32,708 nucleotides of DNA from an uncultured Collinsella sp. (lineage in GTDB: Bacteria > Actinomycetota > Coriobacteriia > Coriobacteriales > Coriobacteriaceae), in contig CABUQK010000007.1 of the NCBI GenBank assembly GCA_902493615.1, positions 1 to 32,708 on the forward strand. The letters are read 5' to 3'. Below are positions 23,765-32,148 of this stretch, piece by piece. The notes beneath the pieces are model-generated. The model did no database searches. It worked only from the letters and a program-made list of their open reading frames with translations, and had not been told where the DNA came from. Position numbers and translations under genes: made by a program. Numbering within the stretch: the first letter of the stretch is position 1; each line of letters starts with the position of its first letter.

Positions 23765-24586
23765 CTACATCCCCTTGCGCAGGTCGCACACGCCGGCTGC
23801 CGCCATCTCGCGCAGCAGCGTCTCGCGGTCGCGCGTCACGATCAAATCCAGCGGGAAGTGAATCTCGTCGAGCATCTTGCGCGCGTGATCGAGCTTGCCA
23901 ATGGCCATGCCAATGTGGGCATCGGTCGACACGCCAATGCCCACGCCCAGCTCGGCGCAGCGCTCGGCGATCTTGCGGCATGCGGCCCAATGCTCAGTGT
24001 CGACACCGTGTTCAAGACTATGGTTGTTGATCTCGATAATCTTGTGCTTGGCCTTGGCCGCCAGCAGTACCTCATCGATATCGAACGACACGCCCGAACG
24101 ACCCGTATGCCCAAGCATGAACACCTTGGGGTGCTCCAGGGCATTGATGTACATTTCGGTCGTCTGGGCGAGCGTCGCGCCTTCGGCAAACTGCGCATTA
24201 TGCACGCTTGCCACCAAATAATCCAAATTGCGCGTTACCAAATCGAACAGCGAATGCTGGTGACTGTACGAATCGCCGGCAATATTGAGCGAAACGGGAA
24301 TGTCCTCGCCAAACAAGCTTCCGTCCAGCGAAACGATATCGGCCTCGGCGCCGCGAAGCACCAGTACGCCGCTCCAAATGCGCGGCCAGATATCCTGGTT
24401 GATAAAGAACTGGTAACTGCGCAGGTCATTGGGGCAAGCCGTAACCATAGAGCTCAGATGGTCAGCAGATCCGAGCACCTGCAGGCCACGCTCTGCCGCC
24501 CAGTACACATTCTCCTCAATGGTCGAATATGCATGCGCAGAGAATATCGTATGGGTATGAATGTCACAAGAAAGCAGGTAGGGCAT
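23765..24586 (-). CDS. PHP-domain phosphoesterase, YcdX/HisK-like
   Basis: Metal-dependent phosphatase of 273 residues. Metal ligands are visible as CDIHTHT (His10 and His12), GSADHLS (about 40-46), LRGAEADI with its conserved Glu, VASVHNA, MLGHTGR and the C-terminal VSTDAHIG. This order is that of the YcdX-type PHP family, which binds a trinuclear metal site and hydrolyses small phosphate esters; the natural substrate is unknown, and a histidinol-phosphatase-type role is one option. The start is supported by AAGGAGACC immediately upstream. TACAAT (24624-24629 on the minus strand) is a possible -10. The gene is convergent with rlmD and lies downstream of the aminotransferase gene, so a functional link is possible. 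Confidence 0.85.
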   Translation of the reverse strand: MPYLLSCDIHTHTIFSAHAYSTIEENVYWAAERGLQVLGSADHLSSMVTACPNDLRSYQFFINQDIWPRIWSGVLVLRGAEADIVSLDGSLFGEDIPVSLNIAGDSYSHQHSLFDLVTRNLDYLVASVHNAQFAEGATLAQTTEMYINALEHPKVFMLGHTGRSGVSFDIDEVLLAAKAKHKIIEINNHSLEHGVDTEHWAACRKIAERCAELGVGIGVSTDAHIGMAIGKLDHARKMLDEIHFPLDLIVTRDRETLLREMAAAGVCDLRKGM

Positions 24587-24623
24587 CAGGTCTCCTTATC
24601 TGGCACGGCCGTCGCTTATATTC

Positions 24624-24629
24624 ATTGTA
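24624..24629 (-). promoter_or_regulatory. Possible -10 element of the PHP gene
   Basis: TACAAT on the minus strand, about 40 bp before the start codon, with a poor -35 (TTACGA) 17 bp further up. Support is weak. Confidence 0.3.
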
Positions 24630-24686
24630 CGCATAGCCTTCGATAGTCGTAAAACCACTCCATCCCAAAGACACAACGTCCATGAC

Positions 24687-24717
24687 AACGGGGTCTGGCT
24701 TAACACCAAACCCCGTT
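24687..24717 (-). terminator. Possible terminator of the aminotransferase gene
   Basis: AACGGGGT (24687-24694) and ACCCCGTT (24710-24717) form an 8-bp stem with a 15-nt loop, 35 bp past the aminotransferase stop. There is no T-tract, so this is tentative. Confidence 0.4.
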
Positions 24718-24751
24718 TCACGTAAAACATTGTAGGCAGAGCGCTTTACTT

Positions 24752-25936
24752 TTAACGATACTCGTCCGCCAACTGTTTCCAAGCGGGTAGCGAATTGATA
24801 ATCGTTTCGTAACTCACGCAATAGCCCAGGCGGAACCAACCCGGCATACCAAAGCTGTCCGAGGGAACCGCAAGCAACTCATACTTCTTTGCACGCTCGC
24901 AAAACGCATTCGCATCGGGTTCCAGCGCCTTCACCCACAGGTAGAATGCACCATCCGGCTCAACATAGGTGTAGCCGTACTCCGCTAGTGCGTCGGTAAG
25001 CGCGGTGCGGTTGCGCGCATAGGCCTCGACATCGCTCGGCTCATCGATGCAATCGATGATTACGCGCTGGAAGAGTGCCGGTGCGCATACAAAACCTAGC
25101 GTACGGGCAGCACCCGCAACAGCCGGCATCAGACGGGCAGCCTGCGGATTGGTGTTGGGAACCAAGATCCACCCCACGCGCTCGCCCGGCAGCGACAGCG
25201 ACTTGGAATACGAGTAGCACACGATGGTGTGCTCGTAGATCGAGGGCACCCAAGGCACCTCGGCACCGTACACAATCTCGCGGTACGGCTCATCCGAGAT
25301 GAGCATAATCGGATTCTCGGGATCGCGTTGAGCGTTGGCCTCGCGCAGAACATTGGCCAGTCGCGTCAGCGTGTCGCATGTATATACGGCACCGGTCGGA
25401 TTGTTGGGAGAGTCAATGATGACGGCCGCCGTCTTATCGCTGATCGCCTTGAGCACGTTGTCCACGCTCAGCTGGAACGTATCTTCATCGGCGAGCGCCT
25501 CAACACACGTACAGCCGGCCTTCTCAATCCAAACGCGATACTCCGGAAAGTACGGGGCGATAACAATAACCTCGTCGCCCGGGTTCGTAACGGCGTTGAG
25601 CGTGCAGGTGAGCGAAGCCGCGGCACCCACCGTCATAAATACGTCTTTGCCCTCATAGCTCGTGCCAAAGCGGCGGTTGAGCGATTCGGCCACAGCAGCA
25701 CGACATTGCGGCAGGCCCGGTGCGGGCGTGTAGCCGTGCAGCTGGTCGCTCGGCAGCTCCAGGGCCTTCTTAATCGACTCAGCCACAGCAGCGGGCGCCG
25801 GAACGCTCGGATTGCCCAGCGAAAAATCGAATACGTTTTCCGCACCGATCTGCGCCTTGCGCTCAAGGCCATAGCTAAAAATCTCACGGATGATGGAGCT
25901 TTCCGCGCCGCGAGCATACATAGTTTCGTTGATCAT
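24752..25936 (-). CDS. Pyridoxal-phosphate class I/II aminotransferase
   Basis: Enzyme of 394 residues with fold-type I features. FDFSLGNPSVPAP (37-49) is at the substrate entrance, DSPNNPTGAVY (175-185) contains the cofactor Asn, ISDEPYREIVYG (213-224) the cofactor Asp and Tyr, and YSYSKSLSLPGERVGW has the Schiff-base lysine at 245. RLGYC near the C-terminus holds the carboxylate-binding Arg. It transaminates an amino acid with a keto acid; aspartate or aromatic types are likely, but specificity cannot be read. ATG 25936 follows AAAGGGG; the open frame upstream to 26035 runs into the palindrome 25997-26056 and is not coding. It has the same orientation as the PHP gene, with 165 bp between. 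Confidence 0.9.
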   Translation of the reverse strand: MINETMYARGAESSIIREIFSYGLERKAQIGAENVFDFSLGNPSVPAPAAVAESIKKALELPSDQLHGYTPAPGLPQCRAAVAESLNRRFGTSYEGKDVFMTVGAAASLTCTLNAVTNPGDEVIVIAPYFPEYRVWIEKAGCTCVEALADEDTFQLSVDNVLKAISDKTAAVIIDSPNNPTGAVYTCDTLTRLANVLREANAQRDPENPIMLISDEPYREIVYGAEVPWVPSIYEHTIVCYSYSKSLSLPGERVGWILVPNTNPQAARLMPAVAGAARTLGFVCAPALFQRVIIDCIDEPSDVEAYARNRTALTDALAEYGYTYVEPDGAFYLWVKALEPDANAFCERAKKYELLAVPSDSFGMPGWFRLGYCVSYETIINSLPAWKQLADEYR

Positions 25937-25996
25937 CTGTTCCCCTTTCGCATAGGCGCTATTGTACGCTTTAGCCGAGCAAAGTGCCGCAGCAAT

Positions 25997-26056
25997 GTTA
26001 ATTGGGGACAGACTTAAATGCGTGAAAACGCTCATTTAAGTCTGTCCCCAATCAAC
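25997..26056. repeat. Palindrome F of the GGGACAG-core family (long form)
   Basis: ATTGGGGACAGACTTAAATG (26001-26020) is exactly complementary to 26033-26052, and the stem extends outward by four more bases with one mismatch. The 12-nt loop is CGTGAAAACGCT. It carries two full GGGGACAG cores in inverted orientation, like a pair of REP units. It lies upstream of the aminotransferase gene and downstream of ftsH. Confidence 0.85.
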
Positions 26057-26081
26057 AGACGGCCCCATATCGCTCAAAAGA

Positions 26082-26115
26082 AAAAGCCTCCACAAGTTTC
26101 CCCGCGGAGGCTTTT
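26082..26115. terminator. Terminator downstream of ftsH
   Basis: AAAAGCCTCC (26082-26091) pairs with GGAGGCTTTT (26106-26115). Both strands give a stem ending in TTTT. It lies 10 bp beyond the ftsH stop and would also shield the region from plus-strand transcription. Confidence 0.85.
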
Positions 26116-26125
26116 GTTACAAGGA

Positions 26126-28264
26126 CTATTTGTCGGCGTCAGTGTCGGCACCGGCATTGACGGCATGGTCATCGTCAGCACCATCGGATGCGGCTTCGGC
26201 ATCCTCCTGCATGGCCGCCTGCGCAAAGGCCGCGGCATCAGCCGCCAGCTCCTCCTCGCTCATACGAGGCGCGCGCTTCTTGGTCGGCATGCCGGCCGCC
26301 TTGGCATTGCGCTCCTCCTTGGCCGCCAGGATATCACCCTCGCGCTCAAGGTAGGCATCCCACTCGTTGTCGAGCAGGGCGTTCACGGCGTCGCCTTCGA
26401 CGGTCTCGCGCTCAAGCAGCACCTTCGCCATCAGATCGAGCTGATCGCGACGGGCGTCCAGGATCTCGACCGCACGACGATGGGCCTCACGCATAATGCG
26501 CTGAACCTCGATATCGATGCGGCGCGCCGTCTCCTCGGAGTAATCCTGGTGATCGGCGTAATCGCGACCAAGGAACACCTGATGTTGCGCCTCGCCAAAC
26601 ACTTGCGTGCCCAGCTCCTCGCTCATGCCCAAGCGCGTGACCATCTCGCGCGCCATCTTGGTTGCGCGCTCCAGATCGTTGCTCGCGCCCGACGTAATGT
26701 CATCGCACATGAGCTCCTCGGCAACGCGACCGCCCAAGAACACGGCGAGCTCGTCGAGCATCTCGTTCTTGGTCTTGAGGAAGTGGTCCTCCTGCGGAAG
26801 CTGCAGCGTGTAGCCCAGCGCCTGGCCGCGGCTGACGATCGAGATCTTGTGGACCGGATCGGAGTGCTCCAGGATGTGGCCCACCAGAGCGTGGCCGCTC
26901 TCGTGGTAGGCAATCGTGGTGCGCTCGGCCTCGGTCATCACGCGACCCTTGCGCTGCGGTCCGGCAATCACGCGCTCCATCGATTCCTCGACCTCGTCCA
27001 TCGAGATCACGGAACGATGGCGGCGGGCAGCCAACAGTGCAGACTCATTGAGCAAGTTCGCCAGGTCGGCACCGGTAAAGCCAACGGTCATCTGGGCGAG
27101 CTTCTCAAACTTAACGTCCTCGTCCATCGGCTTGTTCTCGGCATGCACGCGCAAGATCTGCTCGCGGCCCTTCACATCCGGACGGTCGACCGTAACCTGA
27201 CGGTCAAAACGGCCGGGACGCAGCAATGCCGGATCCAGGATGTCAGGACGGTTGGTCGCAGCGATCAGGATGACCGACTCGCTTTCCTCAAAGCCGTCCA
27301 TCTCGACCAGCAGCTGGTTGAGCGTCTGCTCGCGCTCGTCGTGACCGCCGCCCAAGCCAGCTCCGCGCTGACGTCCCACGGCATCGATCTCATCGATGAA
27401 GATGATCGACGGGGCCTGGGACTTGGCCTCCTTAAAGAGGTCACGCACACGGCTGGCACCGACACCTACGAACATCTCGACAAAGTCGGAACCCGAGATG
27501 CTAAAGAACGGCACGCCCGCCTCGCCGGCAACGGCCTTGGCCAGCAGCGTTTTACCGGTGCCCGGAGGGCCAACCAGCAACACACCACGCGGGATCTTGG
27601 CGCCCAATTTGCGATAGCGATCCGGATCACTCAAAAAGTCACGGATCTCCTCGAGCTCCTCGACTGCCTCGTCCACGCCGGCAACGTCCTCGAACTTGAC
27701 CTTGGGGCGCGTGGCCTCGTTGGTCTTAGCGTTGGTCTTGCCAAACTGCATGTTCCTGTTATTGGCGCCCATCATCTGGCGCATAAAGTAGAACATGATG
27801 GCGATCAGGGCGATCGTCGGAAGCACGCTCATCGCCAAGTCGCCCCAAAAATCGGGGTCATTGGTGTTGACGATGTACTTAGTGTCGGGGTGCTCCGCCA
27901 TGAGCTCGGCAAGCGAATCGGAGCCGACATAGGTCGAAGAGAAGCTCTTGAGCTCGCTCGTATCGCCCTTGTCCTTTTTTGTCTTCCAGTAATGACCCGT
28001 CACGCTTCCGTCTTGAACCGTATAGGTCAGATCTTCGACGCGATCCTGCTTGATGGCGCTGACCATCTCGCTCGTCGCGAGCTTAACGGTATTGCTGGAG
28101 CTGGCAAAGCCGGAACCCATATTAAAGAAGGCATAGCCCAGAAGCGCGCAAGCCAAAAGAAAATACAGCCAGCCCGTACGCGTGGGCTTCTTGCCTCCGG
28201 GCATCCCCGGGATCTTTGGGTCCCGGGGAGTCTGGGAATTGTTGTCGTTACGGTCGTCGGGCAT
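26126..28264 (-). CDS. ftsH: ATP-dependent zinc metalloprotease FtsH
   Basis: Membrane-anchored AAA+ protease of 712 residues that degrades misfolded membrane and selected cytoplasmic proteins as a hexamer. Membrane segments are at about 31-50 and 143-162, enclosing an external domain. The AAA module has the pore motif FVEMFVGVGA (261-270), Walker A GPPGTGKT (232-239), Walker B IIFIDEID (287-294) and the second region of homology TNRPDILDPALLRPGRFD (337-354). The zinc site is HESGH (454-458; Ser replaces the more usual Ala) with Asp530 as third ligand. The tail is long, acidic and Ala/Asp-rich. Its ATG is one base after the hpt stop, with GGAGGT inside the end of hpt, so the two are co-transcribed and coupled. 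Confidence 0.97.
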   Translation of the reverse strand: MPDDRNDNNSQTPRDPKIPGMPGGKKPTRTGWLYFLLACALLGYAFFNMGSGFASSSNTVKLATSEMVSAIKQDRVEDLTYTVQDGSVTGHYWKTKKDKGDTSELKSFSSTYVGSDSLAELMAEHPDTKYIVNTNDPDFWGDLAMSVLPTIALIAIMFYFMRQMMGANNRNMQFGKTNAKTNEATRPKVKFEDVAGVDEAVEELEEIRDFLSDPDRYRKLGAKIPRGVLLVGPPGTGKTLLAKAVAGEAGVPFFSISGSDFVEMFVGVGASRVRDLFKEAKSQAPSIIFIDEIDAVGRQRGAGLGGGHDEREQTLNQLLVEMDGFEESESVILIAATNRPDILDPALLRPGRFDRQVTVDRPDVKGREQILRVHAENKPMDEDVKFEKLAQMTVGFTGADLANLLNESALLAARRHRSVISMDEVEESMERVIAGPQRKGRVMTEAERTTIAYHESGHALVGHILEHSDPVHKISIVSRGQALGYTLQLPQEDHFLKTKNEMLDELAVFLGGRVAEELMCDDITSGASNDLERATKMAREMVTRLGMSEELGTQVFGEAQHQVFLGRDYADHQDYSEETARRIDIEVQRIMREAHRRAVEILDARRDQLDLMAKVLLERETVEGDAVNALLDNEWDAYLEREGDILAAKEERNAKAAGMPTKKRAPRMSEEELAADAAAFAQAAMQEDAEAASDGADDDHAVNAGADTDADK

Positions 28265-28265
28265 C

Positions 28266-28814
28266 TTACGAATAAACCTCCGGTTTCAAAATGCCCAGAT
28301 ACGGAAGGTTGCGATAGCGCTCGGCATAGTCGAGGCCGTAGCCCACCACAAAGGCATCGGGGCAATGGGTTCCAACATACTTGGGCGTGATGGCCGAGAC
28401 GCGGTCCTCAACGTCCTTCCACAGGAAGGCGGCGACCTCCAGAGAAGCGGGCTTGCGGCTCTCGAGGTTCTTCATCAGATACTTGAGCGTCAGGCCCGAG
28501 TCCAGAATGTCCTCGACGATCAGCACGTCGCGACCGCGGATGTCGATATCCAGGTCCTTAATGATACGCACGATACCCGAGGACTTCACACCGTCGCCGT
28601 AGCTCGAAACAGCCATGAAATCGATGTTGGTCGGCAGCTCGATCTTACGCATCAGGTCGCCCATAAAGACCACGGCGCCGCGCAGGACCGCAATCAGCAC
28701 CAGATCCTTACCCGCGTAGTCGCGCGTAATCTCCTCGCCCAGGCGAGAGACGATACCGTCGATATCCTCCTGCGTGAACAGAACCTTCTCGATATCCGGA
28801 TGTTGAGAAGCCAT
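28266..28814 (-). CDS. hpt: Hypoxanthine phosphoribosyltransferase
   Basis: Purine salvage enzyme of 182 residues that makes IMP (and usually GMP) from the base and PRPP. The PRPP-binding loop is VLIVEDILDSGLT (about 97-109), preceded by the flexible-loop region FMAVSSYGDG with the typical Ser-Tyr pair, and followed by the base-site KPDAFVVGYGLDYAERYRNLPYLGIL. The start is preceded by AAAGGG. It lies in the widely conserved order tilS-hpt-ftsH, 147 bp downstream of tilS and one base from ftsH. Confidence 0.95.
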   Translation of the reverse strand: MASQHPDIEKVLFTQEDIDGIVSRLGEEITRDYAGKDLVLIAVLRGAVVFMGDLMRKIELPTNIDFMAVSSYGDGVKSSGIVRIIKDLDIDIRGRDVLIVEDILDSGLTLKYLMKNLESRKPASLEVAAFLWKDVEDRVSAITPKYVGTHCPDAFVVGYGLDYAERYRNLPYLGILKPEVYS

Positions 28815-28942
28815 GACAACCCTTTCTTGTGCTTATCGCCCACACACCGCCGTATGGACGCGAACTACACATTCTAGCAGCGCACGGGGTAAATTTACCA
28901 GCCCGTGCGCCATCAGCGCGGGAATACCGTCAACGTCGCACA

Positions 28943-28967
28943 GAATAGCAGGCGTGGGACGCTATTC
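28943..28967. repeat. Inverted repeat across the tilS stop codon
   Basis: GAATAGC (28943-28949) and GCTATTC (28961-28967) are separated by 11 bp containing GTGGGAC. The right arm includes the tilS stop (28962-28964). No T-tract follows, so this may be a weak terminator or chance. The rest of the 28815-28961 gap shows no clear promoter. Confidence 0.35.
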
Positions 28968-30500
28968 CGCATCGACCACGCGGAGCAGATATGCCACGCG
29001 CGTTGCGGCCGTGCACTTAAAACGCTCGTCCGCGCGAACTCCGGCGACCCACACCACGGCACCCCCCGGCGCCGTCCTCACCATGGGCACGCCGGCGCGC
29101 TCGGAAACGGGAATGCGAGCCTCGCCTAGCAAATCGGATACTTTCTTGCTTCGGCCACTCATCCCTAACGGGCACATCACGTCTCCCGATGCGGGACCGT
29201 CCACCCACAGGCGCGCCAATCGCGCCTCGGCAGGGATCTCGCCACGCGAGCCCGCCAGGATCCGCTCACTATCGCTGTCGGCAAAACCCAGGGCAGCCGC
29301 GTCTACCAAAGCTGTCACTTCCCCGGCAGCCGCAAGCTCACGGGCGCGGCGCACGATATCGCATCCCGGCTCAACAGCCATCGGTTCTGTGACCAGCATA
29401 CGTCCCCCGCCCAACGGCAAACGACCGGGTACGGTAACCCAGTCCGCGACCAGGCCCTCGCGAGCCGCCGGCGCCTTAAACGCCAGCATGCCAAACTCAA
29501 TGCGTGCGTCAATCCCCGCCGGAAGCGTGACCGAGCCGGTGCCCTCGGCAACGCAGGAAAGGACTCGCTCCACATGTCGCATCTCGGGACGAGCGTCCGG
29601 ATCGATGCGCTTAATCGCCAGTCGCACGATGCGCCGCGCGATTACCACCTCGGCCGCAGCCAGGCGCCTGGCATCGAGCACCAGTGCGCCCGCTGCCTCT
29701 TTGCGCAAACAGCTTCGAAACGCCTGTGCCGAAAGCTGAGACAAAAACGCGTCCTCATCGCCTAAGATCTCGCAGGCGGCGCCAATCGTCTTGCAGACGC
29801 TCGCGTTGCGCTGCGCCACCACTGGCATTACTCGATGGCGCACGTAGTTTCGCAGATACGAGATATCCTCATTGCTCTCGTCTTCACGCCACGGCTGACC
29901 ATGTACCTGTAGATAGCCCACGAGCTCGCCATGAGTTAGGTCGAGCAAGGGACGTACCACGATATTCCTCCGGCGAGGAATGCTCGATAGGCCAGCGGGC
30001 CCCGAACCCTTAATCGCGTTCATCAAAAACGTTTCCGCGCGATCCGAAGACGTGTGCGCGGTGCAGATACGAGCCGCCGTTCGCGGTGCGCCCGTCTGGG
30101 CGCAGAGCTCGCGAACATACCTCCGCGCCGCGGCATAGCGCACTTCGCGGGCCGCGGCCTCAATATTGCCCGACTCCCCATCAAAATAAGCGTGCTCCAC
30201 GCACAGCGGTAAACCATATTTCGCGCAGAGCTCACGCACAAAGGCCTCGTCGCCATCGGACGCCTTGCCGCGCAGATGATGGTTTACATGCAGCACATGC
30301 AGGCGCTCGCGAGCAATGGGGGCAACACCGCGCCCGTCTTGGATATCCAGCTTTGATGTGCACGCCATAAGAAGCAGTGCCGTCGAGTCCGCGCCGCCTG
30401 ATACCATGAGCACGACAGGAGCAGCCTGCTGCCTCGTTCGGGTCTCATCGACTGCCCCGGGCACGGCATGGTGTCCGTAATGCTGTGATACCGTAGGCAT
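28962..30500 (-). CDS. tilS: tRNA(Ile)-lysidine synthetase
   Basis: Essential enzyme of 512 residues that attaches lysine to C34 of the CAU-anticodon isoleucine tRNA using ATP. The PP-loop is SGGADST (34-40). HVLHVNHHLRG, CTAHTSSDRAETFLMNAIKGSGPAGLSSI and RPLLDLTHGELVGYLQ are the standard N-domain motifs, and DESNEDISYLRNYVRHRVMPV completes the tRNA-binding core. The long C-terminal part, ending near MGRSKKVSDLLGEARIPVSERAGVP, holds the C-domain. It starts 48 bp from the divergent metallo-hydrolase gene, so the two promoters overlap. hpt and ftsH follow on the same strand. Confidence 0.95.
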   Translation of the reverse strand: MPTVSQHYGHHAVPGAVDETRTRQQAAPVVLMVSGGADSTALLLMACTSKLDIQDGRGVAPIARERLHVLHVNHHLRGKASDGDEAFVRELCAKYGLPLCVEHAYFDGESGNIEAAAREVRYAAARRYVRELCAQTGAPRTAARICTAHTSSDRAETFLMNAIKGSGPAGLSSIPRRRNIVVRPLLDLTHGELVGYLQVHGQPWREDESNEDISYLRNYVRHRVMPVVAQRNASVCKTIGAACEILGDEDAFLSQLSAQAFRSCLRKEAAGALVLDARRLAAAEVVIARRIVRLAIKRIDPDARPEMRHVERVLSCVAEGTGSVTLPAGIDARIEFGMLAFKAPAAREGLVADWVTVPGRLPLGGGRMLVTEPMAVEPGCDIVRRARELAAAGEVTALVDAAALGFADSDSERILAGSRGEIPAEARLARLWVDGPASGDVMCPLGMSGRSKKVSDLLGEARIPVSERAGVPMVRTAPGGAVVWVAGVRADERFKCTAATRVAYLLRVVDAE

Positions 30501-30548
30501 TTGCTTCCTCCTCTATTCGTCCGCACCCATTGTATCCTTTGGAATCTT

Positions 30549-31358
30549 ATGTCTCGTCTGCACCTTCATATCCTTGGCAGCGGCTCAAAAGGCAACTGCG
30601 CACTCATCGAGGGCCCGCAGGGGCTCATTATGGTCGATGACGGACTGTCTCGCCGCGAGACATTAAAGCGCATGGCAGAACTGGGGCTCTCGGCAGACAA
30701 CGTCTCGGCTCTTCTCATTACTCATGAGCATAGCGATCACATCAAGGGTCTCGATGTCTGGTGCAAGCACTGGCACGGCCCCCTCTTTGCCAGCAGGGGC
30801 ACACTTTCGAGCAAAGAAAATCTTTCGCATCTGCCTGTCGAGGAATTCGATCCCGGTGACACCCTATCCATTGCCGGCATCCACGTGCAAACCTACTCAA
30901 CATCACACGATGTCATAAATCCAATCGGCTTTCGATTCGACGCCCTCGATGATTCCATCGGCTTTGCTACCGACACCGGAGAGCTATCGAGCCAAGCCAT
31001 GAACACCCTCAAAGATTGTCGAGTCCTCGCGCTCGAAAGCAACCACGATGTGACCATGCTGCGCGAGGGAGAATATCCCCGCTTTCTTCAGGAGCGCATC
31101 CTGTCTGCAAGGGGACACCTCTCCAACGGCCAAGCCGCCGAAGCCGCGCGCGAACTTGTTACCGATCGCACCGAACAGCTCATTGCCATGCATATCAGCC
31201 AAGACAACAATCGTCCGAGCCTTACCGTCAAAAGCTATGCCAAAGCTCTAGCCGCAACCCTGGATGACGAGCTCGGCAGCTCCGCCACCCTTCTCCAAGG
31301 ATCGCGAAAACTCTCGATACGCCCCGCAAGCCAGTATCGGCCAGCAACCATTCAATAG
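30549..31358 (+). CDS. MBL-fold metallo-hydrolase, YycJ/WalJ-like
   Basis: Metallo-beta-lactamase-fold protein of 269 residues. The metal motif is THEHSDH (58-64), with LGSGSKGNCALIE near the start as the subfamily hallmark, and YSTSHDVINPIGF, ATDTGELS and LESNHD as the later metal positions. This matches the YycJ/WalJ group, linked to DNA-related nuclease activity and to the WalKR operon in Firmicutes. No two-component system is adjacent here. ATG 30549 has only a weak ribosome site (TTTGGAA). It is divergent from tilS and ends at terminator 31373-31408. Confidence 0.85.
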   Translation: MSRLHLHILGSGSKGNCALIEGPQGLIMVDDGLSRRETLKRMAELGLSADNVSALLITHEHSDHIKGLDVWCKHWHGPLFASRGTLSSKENLSHLPVEEFDPGDTLSIAGIHVQTYSTSHDVINPIGFRFDALDDSIGFATDTGELSSQAMNTLKDCRVLALESNHDVTMLREGEYPRFLQERILSARGHLSNGQAAEAARELVTDRTEQLIAMHISQDNNRPSLTVKSYAKALAATLDDELGSSATLLQGSRKLSIRPASQYRPATIQ

Positions 31359-31372
31359 ACTGTCCTAAACAG

Positions 31373-31408
31373 CAAAAGGGGCCGGGAATCGCTTCCCAGC
31401 CCCTTTTG
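31373..31408. terminator. Bidirectional terminator between metallo-hydrolase and hsp20 genes
   Basis: CAAAAGGGGC (31373-31382) pairs with GCCCCTTTTG (31399-31408), and GGGAA/TTCCC extend the stem inward past one mismatch, leaving a 4-nt loop. Each strand gives TTTT at the stem end. Confidence 0.9.
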
Positions 31409-31440
31409 TTGTCTTTTAATAGCGAAGAACACCAACGAAA

Positions 31441-31872
31441 TTATTCGATGGAGATCTTCGTAACGTTCTTCTTCTCGACGATCTTGGGAACCGTAACGGT
31501 AAGGATGCCGTCAGCGTACTTAGCCGAGAGGCCCTCGCTCGAAGCGTCCTTTAGATACACGCCACGCGTCGCGCTGTACGAGCTGAACTCCTTCTGCAGG
31601 AAGTTCTTGCCCTCGTTCTCCTCGTCTTCCTCGACATTCACGCTAATGGACAGACGACCCTCATTGAGCTCGACATCGATATCGTCCTTGGCGACGCCGG
31701 TCAGATAGGCCTTGACCTCATAGCCGTCGCCCTTATCCTCAACGTCAACGGGAAACGCCTTGGAAGCAATCGAGTTGTTTGCAAGGTCGGTCATATCATC
31801 AAACAGATCGAACAACGAGCTAGCAGAAGGACGAACGCCAAAAACCGAACGATAAGGAACCATGCTTGCCAT
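31441..31872 (-). CDS. Small heat shock protein, Hsp20/alpha-crystallin family
   Basis: ATP-independent holdase chaperone of 143 residues. A short N-arm (RSVFGVRPSASSLFDLFDDM) leads to the alpha-crystallin domain, from FPVDVEDKGDGYEVKAYLTGV through DIDVELNEGRLSISV to KYADGILTVTVPK. The C-terminal IxI motif is present as KISIE. ATG 31872 was chosen for CTAAAAGGAG (31881-31890) upstream. The 276-bp upstream region is very AT-rich with repeated CTTATATAT (31936-31965). I do not see a CIRCE or a HspR HAIR site, so the heat-shock control may be of another type. Confidence 0.93.
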   Translation of the reverse strand: MASMVPYRSVFGVRPSASSLFDLFDDMTDLANNSIASKAFPVDVEDKGDGYEVKAYLTGVAKDDIDVELNEGRLSISVNVEEDEENEGKNFLQKEFSSYSATRGVYLKDASSEGLSAKYADGILTVTVPKIVEKKNVTKISIE

Positions 31873-31935
31873 GTTTACCACTCCTTTTAGGACTGCCGAG
31901 CCATCTTCTAGGTGACTGGGACTTCTTTTGACGCT

Positions 31936-31965
31936 CTTATATATGCCCACACAGTGCTTATATAT
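31936..31965 (-). promoter_or_regulatory. AT-rich direct repeats in the hsp20 upstream region
   Basis: CTTATATAT occurs at 31936-31944 and 31957-31965, exactly 21 bp apart, two helical turns, so both face one side of the DNA. On the minus strand they read ATATATAAG, resembling -10 or UP-like AT tracts. No TTGACA-like -35 is visible at a proper distance. They may be operator half-sites or an alternative promoter. Confidence 0.4.
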
Positions 31966-32043
31966 ACATCGACTATAAAGTTTTTTGAGTCCAGTACTAT
32001 AAGCATATCTAAGTGTGTATGACTCAGGTTCTAATAAGGTTAA

Positions 32044-32056
32044 GGTTCTTTGAACC
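32044..32056. promoter_or_regulatory. Small palindrome in the hsp20 / tail-anchored gene gap
   Basis: GGTTC-TTT-GAACC, preceded by other GGTT copies (around 32035-32042). It lies about 90 bp upstream of the plus-strand gene at 32149 and 170 bp from hsp20. Possible operator; no more can be said. Confidence 0.3.
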
Positions 32057-32148
32057 AGAGCTTAAATAACAAGTATGTTCGCAGCTACAAATAACAGGGG
32101 GCTTACAATGAGCGCGTACACGTTGTTGGTAACGAGCTAAAGGGCATC

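Noticed and set aside
24564..24839. Short minus-strand frame overlapping the ends of the PHP and aminotransferase genes
   Set aside because: It overlaps real genes on both sides, has no ribosome site and contains the probable terminator and promoter of its neighbours.
26018..28390. Long plus-strand frame antisense to ftsH and hpt
   Set aside because: Same reasoning: no domain, biased composition, and perfect FtsH and Hpt proteins on the other strand.
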